Assembly (NCBI GenBank): GCA_023423775.1
Contig: JAFAEZ010000084.1
Location: 1 to 6,976 of the forward strand
Length of the DNA stretch: 6,976 nt
Direction: 5' to 3'
DNA from: Pseudomonadota bacterium
GTDB taxonomy: Bacteria; Pseudomonadota; Alphaproteobacteria; Sphingomonadales; Sphingomonadaceae
In this document: piece after piece, positions 1 to 4,380 of the stretch
Layout: the number at the start of each line of letters is the position of its first letter
How positions within the stretch are numbered: the stretch's first letter is position 1
Position numbers and translations under genes: made by a program
Notes under the pieces: generated by a model
What the model saw: the letters and a program-made list of their open reading frames with translations, nothing else
What the model was told of the DNA's origin: nothing
The model's database searches: none

Positions 1-1
1 G

Positions 2-13
2 CCCCCCCCCCCC
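2..13. repeat. 12-base C homopolymer downstream of the Flp pilin gene
   Basis: Twelve consecutive C bases (G on the strand encoding the pilins), bounded by g at 1 and at 14. The tract begins 26 bases past the pilin stop codon, so it lies in the spacer between this gene and whatever follows in the pilus locus. Homopolymers of this length are prone to slipped-strand changes. What lies beyond the left edge, and therefore whether the tract sits in a promoter, a leader or a coding end, cannot be seen. Confidence 0.9.
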
Positions 14-26
14 GACACTGTCTTAC

Positions 27-38
27 TAGCCGAAGCTA
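27..38 (-). other. Small UUCG-tetraloop hairpin after the pilin stop codon
   Basis: On the minus strand TAGC-TTCG-GCTA follows directly after the TAA stop. This is a 4-bp stem closed by the very stable C(UUCG)G tetraloop. Its first triplet is also an in-frame TAG, giving tandem stops. There is no T-run after it, so it is more likely an mRNA 3'-end stabiliser or processing site than an intrinsic terminator. The stem is short and could be chance. Confidence 0.3.
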
Positions 39-203
39 TTAGTTCGACATCGCCGTGTTCACCTCGGTGAACGTGGCGTTGAGCGTGTTGCCCAGGCCCG
101 ACATCGCGGTGATGGCGGCGACGGCGATCAGAGCAGCGATCAGGCCGTATTCGATGGCGGTCGCGCCCTTCTCGTTCTTGAAGAGCTTGTTGATGAATTT
201 CAT
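39..203 (-). CDS. flp: Flp family type IVb prepilin (54 aa)
   Basis: Small prepilin of the Flp/Tad class. Its product is processed by a CpaA/TadV-type prepilin peptidase and assembled into thin adhesive pili by the Tad/Cpa machinery. A charged leader (residues 1-13, ending NEKG) precedes ATAIEYGLIAAL. Cleavage after Gly13 would leave a 41-residue mature pilin carrying Glu at +5 and Tyr at +6, the diagnostic Flp residues. A hydrophobic helix spans about residues 17-37, followed by a short polar tail ending TAMSN. The start was set at the ATG at 203 rather than a further upstream ATG because AGGAG (215-211) lies 7 bases before it and the leader then has the normal length. It lies 111 bases downstream of a second pilin gene, probably in the same transcript. 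The rest of the pilus locus is expected off the left edge. Confidence 0.93.
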   Translation of the reverse strand: MKFINKLFKNEKGATAIEYGLIAALIAVAAITAMSGLGNTLNATFTEVNTAMSN

Positions 204-213
204 GTCCGGTCTC

Positions 214-225
214 CTGTTCCAACAG
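214..225 (-). other. Inverted repeat abutting the pilin ribosome binding site
   Basis: On the minus strand CTGTT-GG-AACAG forms a near-perfect inverted repeat, realistic as a 4-bp stem with a TGGA loop. Its 3' arm ends in the first two bases of the AGGAG Shine-Dalgarno (215-211) of the 39-203 pilin gene. The structure would therefore partly occlude the ribosome site. It is the third of three inverted repeats in this leader. Confidence 0.4.
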
Positions 226-228
226 AGT

Positions 229-244
229 GGAAGTCCACACTTCC
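229..244 (-). other. Perfect 6-bp inverted repeat GGAAGT-N4-ACTTCC in the pilin leader
   Basis: GGAAGT (229-234), a 4-base spacer and ACTTCC (239-244) form a perfect inverted repeat 26 bases upstream of the pilin start. It can be read either as an RNA hairpin or as a two-fold-symmetric DNA operator. GGAAGT occurs again at 299-304, which favours the operator reading slightly. There is no T-run, so it is not an intrinsic terminator. Confidence 0.45.
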
Positions 245-251
245 AGATCAC

Positions 252-273
252 TCCGCTGTTCTGGATCAGCGGA
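252..273 (-). other. 7-bp stem, 8-base loop hairpin between the two pilin genes
   Basis: TCCGCTG (252-258) pairs perfectly with CAGCGGA (267-273) around an 8-base loop. On the transcribed minus strand it is the first of three successive hairpins between the two pilin genes. It may mark a processing or stabilising element that sets different levels for the two pilins. No U-tract follows, so classic termination is unlikely. Confidence 0.5.
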
Positions 274-314
274 ACGAACCTTTCGAAGATTAAGCCGGGG
301 AAGTTTCCAAACCT

Positions 315-509
315 TTAATTCCCGCCTCGGGCCCTGCCGCTGGAATCGGTGACGTTGGTCGAGACGTCGCTCCAGATCCCGATGGTGGTGCCGGCGACCT
401 GGACCAGGGCGCCGATGATGGCGATCACGATCAGGGACACGATCAAGCCATATTCGATGGCGGTTGCGCCGCGGACGTCGCTGAGAAGCTTGCAGATCCG
501 GCGCACCAT
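315..509 (-). CDS. Flp family type IVb prepilin, second paralogue (64 aa)
   Basis: Second Flp-type prepilin. The leader of 14 residues (including Cys6) ends DVRG. Cleavage after Gly14 leaves a 50-residue mature protein beginning ATAIEYGLIVSL, with Glu+5 and Tyr+6. A strongly hydrophobic helix runs over about residues 18-39 (rich in Ile and Val). The tail is longer and more polar than in the 39-203 pilin and ends in a Gly/Arg-rich stretch (SSGRARGGN). The DNA coding for the core (441-470) matches that of the other pilin (138-167) at 27 of 30 bases, so the two are paralogues. The ATG at 509 is preceded by a GGGGA-type ribosome site. It is the first pilin gene in transcription order and may be a minor or alternative pilin. 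Which of the two is the major pilin cannot be decided from sequence. Confidence 0.9.
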   Translation of the reverse strand: MVRRICKLLSDVRGATAIEYGLIVSLIVIAIIGALVQVAGTTIGIWSDVSTNVTDSSGRARGGN

Positions 510-591
510 CTCGTCCCCGTTATAAAAGGGTGGAATTCCTCAGCCATCTGGATATCCGAACGCCGTTAACAAATTCCTTCGGGGGGCGGGC
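510..591. promoter_or_regulatory. Divergent intergenic region between the pilin and mutT genes
   Basis: This 82-base region must hold the start signals for the minus-strand pilin operon and probably for the plus-strand Nudix gene. It is clearly AT-richer than the flanking genes. It contains two perfect 8-base palindromes, GGAATTCC (532-539) and GGATATCC (550-557), with centres 18 bases apart, plus TATAAC on the minus strand (524-519). I could not assign a convincing -35/-10 pair on either strand, so promoter positions remain open. Confidence 0.4.
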
Positions 592-999
592 TTGGCATTG
601 AGAGAAACGATCCTGGTGGTCGCCGCAGCCCTGGTCGACCCCGACGGCCGGGTGCTGCTGCAGCAGCGCGCGCCGGGCCGCCATATGGAAGGCCTGTGGG
701 AGTTTCCCGGCGGCAAGGTCGAGCCGGGAGAGAGGCCGGAGGCGGCTTTGATCCGCGAACTGGCCGAAGAACTCGGGATCGAGACTGACGAGGCCTGCAT
801 CGCCCCCGCGACCTTCGCGAGCGCCGATCTTTCGGGCCGGCATCTGCTGCTCCTGCTCTACGTCTGCCGCAAGTGGCGCGGCCAGCCGCAGCCGCTGGAC
901 GCGACCGCGCTGAAGTGGGTGCGCCCGAACCAGATGTTCGCGCTCGAAATGCCGCCGGCCGACAAGCCGCTGATCGCCTTGCTCGACGCCCTGATCTAG
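592..999 (+). CDS. mutT: MutT-like Nudix hydrolase (8-oxo-dGTP diphosphatase type)
   Basis: 135-residue Nudix hydrolase of the MutT class. MutT enzymes hydrolyse 8-oxo-dGTP (and 8-oxo-GTP) to the monophosphate and pyrophosphate, preventing A:T to C:G transversions; they are cytosolic. The Nudix box GX5EX7REUXEEXGU is intact at residues 41-63 (starts GKVEPGE, ends REL..EELGI). It is preceded by GRHMEGLWEFPGG, the typical MutT substrate-side sequence. Length is normal for the family. The start is assigned to TTG at 592 because no ATG or GTG lies in frame upstream and the protein then begins just before the first strand (ETILVVAAAL). GGGGGGCGGG lies just ahead as a rough ribosome site. TTG at 598 is the alternative. 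The gene diverges from the pilins and its stop codon overlaps that of the convergent methyltransferase gene. Substrate preference within the Nudix family is inferred. Confidence 0.9.
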   Translation: MALRETILVVAAALVDPDGRVLLQQRAPGRHMEGLWEFPGGKVEPGERPEAALIRELAEELGIETDEACIAPATFASADLSGRHLLLLLYVCRKWRGQPQPLDATALKWVRPNQMFALEMPPADKPLIALLDALI

Positions 1000-1856
1000 C
1001 GCGGCGCCTTCAGGGTCGCGGCGAGCGAGGCGGTGGCGCTGCCGCGCCGTGCCGGCTTGGGTTGGTCGGGCGAGGGCGCCCAGCCGATCAGATAGAGGAT
1101 ATCGAACCGTTCCGGCGTCTTGCCGTCGGCGTCGGCATGATGCGCGAAATCGGCGTAAGCCGCCGCCAACCCCAGCCGGCCGAGCGGGCGGCGGTCGCGG
1201 GCCTGCAGGATATTGGTCGCCCCCATCGCGCGCAGGTCCGCCAGGAGCTTGCCCAGATCGGCGAAACGCACCGTCACCGCCTCGCTGTCGACCACCGGCA
1301 AAGCGAAGCCGGCGCGCATCAGCAGGTCGCCGGCCGCGCGCACGTCGATCTGGGGGTGGATGCGGGCCGACGCGCCACCGGTCTCGGCTGAGTCCGCAGC
1401 CGCCATCGCGCTGCGCAGCCGCGGCAGGCTGCCGGCGCCGGCGAAGGCTGCCAGGAACAGCCCGTCGGGCCTGAGCGAACGGCGGATCAGGGTGAGCGCG
1501 CCGGGAAGGTCGTTGACCGAGTCGAGGCTTCCGACCGAAAGGATCAGGTCGAAGTCCCCGTCCGCGAAGGGGAGGCGATCTTCGTCGCACTGAACGCCGC
1601 CTGCCGCGCGCGCGAACGCCGCGCCCGCGTCCGCCGTCGTCACGTTGAGGCCGCGCTCGCGCAGGCGTTCCGACACGAATTGACCCGCACAGCCGAGCGC
1701 AAGCGCCTCATGGAAATCGCGTTTCACCCAGTCGAGCCGCGCGAACAGTTCCTCGGCGGCGAGGTGATGGAGATAGTCCGCCGCGGCGAACCGGCCGGCG
1801 GCGCGATCCCGGCGCAGGCGGCGGAGGCGGCGGTCGAAAGGCTTGTCCTCGGTCAT
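996..1856 (-). CDS. NDUFAF5-like (C20orf7/BioC-type) class I methyltransferase-fold protein
   Basis: 286-residue protein of the methyltransferase-fold family that includes mitochondrial NDUFAF5, a complex I assembly factor known to hydroxylate an arginine of NDUFS7. Family-diagnostic stretches are visible: CDEDRLPFADGDFDLI (residues 90-105), VNDLPGAL (114-121), LRPDGLF (128-134), the IHPQ / DLLMRAGF block near the middle, the RAMGATN block, and a C-terminal ILYLIGWAP. The glycine-rich SAM loop is degraded: ALGCAGQ at 53-59 replaces the usual DLGCGxG. The ATG at 1856 was chosen because it gives the usual family N-terminus (FDRRLRRLRRDRAA) and AAGG lies a few bases before it. A longer start at 1892 has no support and would run into the divergent comF leader. 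The gene is divergent from comF and converges on mutT with a shared CTAG. A role in respiratory complex I maturation is inferred from the family only. Confidence 0.85.
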   Translation of the reverse strand: MTEDKPFDRRLRRLRRDRAAGRFAAADYLHHLAAEELFARLDWVKRDFHEALALGCAGQFVSERLRERGLNVTTADAGAAFARAAGGVQCDEDRLPFADGDFDLILSVGSLDSVNDLPGALTLIRRSLRPDGLFLAAFAGAGSLPRLRSAMAAADSAETGGASARIHPQIDVRAAGDLLMRAGFALPVVDSEAVTVRFADLGKLLADLRAMGATNILQARDRRPLGRLGLAAAYADFAHHADADGKTPERFDILYLIGWAPSPDQPKPARRGSATASLAATLKAPR

Positions 1857-1878
1857 CGCCGGCCTTGTGGAACCGCGG

Positions 1879-1895
1879 AAGGAGGCAGACAAGGG
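1879..1895 (+). promoter_or_regulatory. Two candidate ribosome binding sites ahead of comF
   Basis: A full AAGGAGG (1879-1885) lies 15 bases before the comF ATG at 1901, too far for usual initiation. AAGGG (1891-1895) lies at a normal 5-base distance. No ATG, GTG or TTG exists at the ideal distance from the stronger site. The nearer site is the likely working one and fixes the start at 1901 rather than at the upstream TTG at 1865. Confidence 0.4.
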
Positions 1896-1900
1896 CCGGC

Positions 1901-2644
1901 ATGCTTTTGCCGACCGGGACGGCGCGCGCCGTCATCCGACAGATAGTTGATTTCGCGCTGCCGCCGCGCTGCCCCGGCTGCGGCGACGTCACCGAGGACG
2001 AGCATCGCTTCTGCCTCGCCTGCTGGCAGAAACTCCATTTTCTCGGCGAGCCCTGCTGCGCCCGCTGCGGCCTGCCGTTCGATTATGACCGCGGCGCCGG
2101 CGTCGAATGCGGCGGGTGCCTGGCTCATCCGCCGGCGTTCGATCGGCTGCGCGCGGCGGTCGCCTACGGCGAGATCGCCCGCAGCGTGGCGCTCAAGCTC
2201 AAATATGCGGGCCGGCCGGGCGTGGCGCTGACGCTCGCGCATTTCATGCGGCGACACCTCGATCCGGCGCCGGACGCGGTCCTCGCGCCGGTGCCGCTCC
2301 ACCGCTGGCGGATATGGAGGCGCGGCTACAATCAATCTGCGCTGATCGTCTCGGCGCTCGCGCGGCGCACGCAGTTGCACGCGCAGCTCGACCTTCTCAC
2401 CCGGGCCAGGGCGACGCCCTCGCTGCGCGGCCTCAACCGGTCGCAGCGGGCGCTCGCCGTCCGCGGCGCGTTCCGGGTCGACGACAGGATGAAGCCGCTC
2501 CTGCGCGGACGCCCGGTCATCCTCGTCGACGATGTCTATACGACCGGCGCCACCGCCAATGGCTGCGCCCGCGCCTTGAAACGCGCCGGGGCAAGCGAGG
2601 TGAACATTCTCTGCTGGGCGCGAGTTGTCGGCGGCAGTGATTGA
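1901..2644 (+). CDS. comF: ComF family phosphoribosyltransferase-like protein
   Basis: 247-residue ComF/GntX family protein. In naturally transformable bacteria ComF is needed in the cytosol for handling incoming single-stranded DNA. Outside such species the role is poorly known. The N-terminus holds a cysteine-rich zinc-finger-like region: C24-C27, C38-C41, C52/C53-C56 and C70-C73 in CxxC spacing. A type I phosphoribosyltransferase fold follows, including VPLHRWRIWRRGYNQS near the middle and the PRPP-loop signature VILVDDVYTTGATA at 206-219 with its paired Asp and the TTGAT turn. Length is typical. It is divergent from the methyltransferase gene (44-base gap) and 54 bases upstream of grxC, possibly heading the same operon. 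No other competence gene is in the window, so natural transformation should not be assumed. Confidence 0.92.
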   Translation: MLLPTGTARAVIRQIVDFALPPRCPGCGDVTEDEHRFCLACWQKLHFLGEPCCARCGLPFDYDRGAGVECGGCLAHPPAFDRLRAAVAYGEIARSVALKLKYAGRPGVALTLAHFMRRHLDPAPDAVLAPVPLHRWRIWRRGYNQSALIVSALARRTQLHAQLDLLTRARATPSLRGLNRSQRALAVRGAFRVDDRMKPLLRGRPVILVDDVYTTGATANGCARALKRAGASEVNILCWARVVGGSD

Positions 2645-2698
2645 CAAGGACCGCGCGGACCCGCCAGTCGGGCCGCACGCCACGCAACAGGAGCCCTC

Positions 2699-2956
2699 AT
2701 GGCACGCGTCGAAATCTACACCAAGCCGTTCTGCCCTTATTGCGCCCGCGCCAAAGGGCTGCTCGAGAGCAAAGGCGTCGATTACGAGGAGATCGAAATC
2801 GGCGGCGACCAAGAGAAGCGGGCGGCGATGATCCAGCGCGCCAACGGCAAAACCACGGTGCCGCAGATCTTCATCGACGATCACCATGTCGGCGGCTCCG
2901 ACGATCTGGCCGCGCTCGAGCGGATGGGAAAGCTCGACGCCATGCTGACCGCCTGA
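2699..2956 (+). CDS. grxC: Glutaredoxin 3 (dithiol, GrxC type)
   Basis: 85-residue class I glutaredoxin, a small cytosolic oxidoreductase that uses glutathione to reduce protein disulfides and glutathionylated proteins. The dithiol active site CPYC occupies residues 12-15 after VEIYTKPF. The cis-proline segment TVPQIFID and the GGSDDL glutathione-binding turn follow in the usual places. Length equals that of typical bacterial Grx3. The ATG is preceded by CAGGAG (2688-2693) at a 5-base distance, a good ribosome site. Its stop codon overlaps the start of the next gene in TGATG, so the downstream Nit1-like hydrolase is probably translated by coupling. No separate promoter was found between comF and grxC. 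Confidence 0.96.
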   Translation: MARVEIYTKPFCPYCARAKGLLESKGVDYEEIEIGGDQEKRAAMIQRANGKTTVPQIFIDDHHVGGSDDLAALERMGKLDAMLTA

Positions 2957-3786
2957 TGCGGATCGCCGTCCATCAGGCGCGGACCGGGATCGACCCCGAT
3001 GCGAATGCGGCGACGCTAGTCGTCGCTGTCGAGGAAGCCGCGGCCGGCGGCGCGACGATCCTGTTCACGCCCGAGATGAGCGGGCTGCTCGACCGGGACC
3101 GCGATCGGGCCGCGGCGCGTCTGCACGACGAACAACAGGATCCGGTGCTGGCGGCGGTGCGCGCGGCAGCCGCCCGGTGCGGCCTCTGGGTCCATATCGG
3201 CTCGCTGGCGCTGAAGGGAGAGGGCGGCGATGGCCGCCTCGTCAATCGTGGCTTCCTGATCGACGCCGCCGGCGACACCCGCGCGCGCTACGATAAGATC
3301 CATCTGTTCGACGTCGATCTGCCGACCGGCGAGAGCTGGCGCGAATCCGCGTCCTACGCCGGCGGCGAGCGGGCGGTGGTGGCGGAGACGCCGTTGGGCA
3401 AGCTCGGCCTCTCGATCTGCTACGATCTTCGTTTCCCCGATCTGTATCGCGCGCTGACCGGCGCCGGAGCGACTATCCTGGCCATCCCGGCGGCCTTCAC
3501 CGTGCCGACCGGGCAGGCCCACTGGCACGTCCTGCTTCGCGCCCGCGCGATCGAGGCCGGGGCCTTCGTGGTCGCCGCCGCCCAATCCGGGCGCCACGAG
3601 GACGGCCGCGAAACCTATGGCCACTCGCTCGTCGTCGATCCGTGGGGTAAGGTGCTGCTCGACATGGAAAGCGCGCCCGGGACCGCCTTCGCCAACCTGG
3701 ATCTCGCCCAGGTGGAGGAGGTGCGGCGCCGCCTCCCGGCTATTGCCCACCGCCGGCCGATCGGCGAACCCGAATATATGCGATGA
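2956..3786 (+). CDS. Carbon-nitrogen hydrolase, Nit1-like (probable deaminated-glutathione amidase)
   Basis: 276-residue nitrilase-superfamily amidase with a complete Glu-Lys-Cys triad: E40 in FTPEM, K114 in YDKIHLFD, and C155 in SICYDLRFP. The later stretches AHWHVLLRARAIE, AAAQSGRH and YGHSLVVDPWG are closest to the Nit1 branch, whose characterised members (mammalian NIT1, bacterial YbeM) hydrolyse deaminated glutathione formed by side reactions of transaminases. The enzyme would be cytosolic. Start at 2956 is fixed by TGATG overlap with grxC; there is no independent Shine-Dalgarno, consistent with coupling. The adjoining glutaredoxin fits a glutathione-related task. Family assignment is firm. 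The exact substrate is inferred from similarity and context, and omega-amidase (Nit2) activity is the main alternative. Confidence 0.9.
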   Translation: MRIAVHQARTGIDPDANAATLVVAVEEAAAGGATILFTPEMSGLLDRDRDRAAARLHDEQQDPVLAAVRAAAARCGLWVHIGSLALKGEGGDGRLVNRGFLIDAAGDTRARYDKIHLFDVDLPTGESWRESASYAGGERAVVAETPLGKLGLSICYDLRFPDLYRALTGAGATILAIPAAFTVPTGQAHWHVLLRARAIEAGAFVVAAAQSGRHEDGRETYGHSLVVDPWGKVLLDMESAPGTAFANLDLAQVEEVRRRLPAIAHRRPIGEPEYMR

Positions 3787-4241
3787 TCGTCTTCGACCTG
3801 AAATGCCTTAGCAACGGTCACGTCTTCGAGGCGTGGTTCGGCTCGACCGAAGATTATGAGGGCCAGCGACGCGACGGACTGGTGGAATGCCCATTATGCG
3901 GCGATCCCGAGATCGAGAAGGCGGTGATGGCGCCCAATGTCGCCGCCAAGGGCAATCGCGGCGGCGATGCGGCCTCGGCCGCTGCGGTGATGAGCGCCGA
4001 CCCGGCCAGCATGAAGACGATGCTGGCCGCGCTCGCCGTCGCCCAGCGCAAGATGCTCGAAACCTCGGACTTTGTCGGCGACCGCTTCGCCGACGAGGCG
4101 CGTGCGATCCATCTCGGCGAGGCGGATGCGCGCTCTATCCACGGCCGCGCCACGCCGGAGCAGACGCAGAGCCTGATCGAGGAGGGGATCAATGTCGCGC
4201 CGCTTCCGTTCCCGGTAGTCGAGCCCGGGCAGGAGAATTGA
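3783..4241 (+). CDS. DUF1178 family protein (possible small zinc-binding protein)
   Basis: 152-residue protein matching the DUF1178 family, which has no established function. The N-terminus MIVFDLKC..GH.FE.WF and the segment ECPLCG give a possible metal site from C8, H13, C36 and C39, resembling a zinc ribbon. A low-complexity Gly/Ala-rich linker covers about residues 53-75, followed by a predicted helical stretch (LAALAVAQRKML) and the conserved-looking C-terminal block ARSIHGRATPEQTQSLIEEG, ending in PLPFPVVEP. Its ATG overlaps the upstream stop in ATGA and there is no ribosome site of its own, so translation probably depends on the Nit1-like gene. Linkage to grxC and an amidase hints at redox or metabolite repair, but that is only context. 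Confidence 0.88.
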   Translation: MIVFDLKCLSNGHVFEAWFGSTEDYEGQRRDGLVECPLCGDPEIEKAVMAPNVAAKGNRGGDAASAAAVMSADPASMKTMLAALAVAQRKMLETSDFVGDRFADEARAIHLGEADARSIHGRATPEQTQSLIEEGINVAPLPFPVVEPGQEN

Positions 4242-4266
4242 CCGGGCGTCGCGCCCGGCCTAACCA
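4238..4266 (+). promoter_or_regulatory. Candidate tRNA-Arg promoter overlapping the DUF1178 stop codon
   Basis: TTGACCG at 4238-4244 resembles the alphaproteobacterial -35 (TTGACG-like) and contains the TGA stop of the DUF1178 gene. After 14 bases comes CCTAACCA (4259-4266), a partial match to the Caulobacter-type -10 GCTANAWC. This would put the transcription start about 5 bases before the tRNA. The -10 match is weak. Confidence 0.3.
4242..4258 (+). terminator. GC-rich perfect hairpin directly after the DUF1178 stop
   Basis: CCGGGCG (4242-4248) and CGCCCGG (4252-4258) form a perfect 7-bp stem with a TCG loop starting on the base after the stop codon. There is no T-run behind it. It may stabilise or end the grxC operon transcript. 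It also lies in the spacer of the candidate tRNA promoter, so a DNA-level operator is the other reading. Confidence 0.4.
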
Positions 4267-4277
4267 CGCCCTCGGCC

Positions 4278-4354
4278 GGCCCCGTAGCTCAGCAGGATAG
4301 AGCAACTGATTCCTAATCAGTAGGCCACAGGTTCGAATCCTGTCGGGGTCACCA
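4278..4354 (+). tRNA. tRNA-Arg (anticodon CCT)
   Basis: A complete 77-base cloverleaf with encoded CCA. The acceptor stem GGCCCCG (4278-4284) pairs with CGGGGTC (4344-4350), including one G-T wobble at the second pair. The D arm is GCTC/GAGC, the anticodon stem is ACTGA/TCAGT, and the loop TTCCTAA puts the anticodon CCT at 4312-4314. The T arm is ACAGG-TTCGAAT-CCTGT. Discriminator A and CCA end at 4354. It reads AGG arginine codons, which are rare in GC-rich genomes, so this is normally a low-demand isoacceptor. No integrase or repeated 3' end (attachment duplicate) is present in the window. folE begins only 26 bases downstream with no visible terminator between them. Confidence 0.97.
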
Positions 4355-4380
4355 ACTGTCTTGAGCAACGGGGAAGAGTG

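Noticed and set aside
519..524. Minus-strand TATAAC as the -10 box of the pilin operon
   Set aside because: Transcription would start only 2-3 bases before the ATG and exclude the visible ribosome site. No -35 is found upstream.
290..569. TTAA motifs (290, 315, 566) as CtrA sites controlling the pilins
   Set aside because: CtrA sites need paired TTAA halves 7 bases apart. None of these has that spacing.
520..1590. Minus-strand open frame of about 356 codons across mutT and the methyltransferase gene
   Set aside because: It lies antisense to an intact Nudix gene and in another frame of a recognisable methyltransferase. Its Arg/Pro/Gly-rich translation has no family features, as expected of a shadow frame in GC-rich DNA.
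2641..2646. TTGACA as a -35 box for grxC
   Set aside because: It is a perfect hexamer, but no -10-like sequence occurs at 16-18 bases (CCAGTC is there) or at the shorter spacing used in alphaproteobacteria.
2660..2672. Small CCCG/CGGG stem between comF and grxC
   Set aside because: Only 4 bp with a 5-base loop and no T-run, so there is no basis for calling a terminator.
1853..2887. Minus-strand open frame of about 344 codons opposite comF and grxC
   Set aside because: It is antisense to two clear genes with intact motifs. Its translation is low-complexity and resembles no known family.
4278..4354. tRNA-Arg as an integration site of a genomic island
   Set aside because: No integrase, no repeated tRNA 3' end and only housekeeping genes follow within the window.
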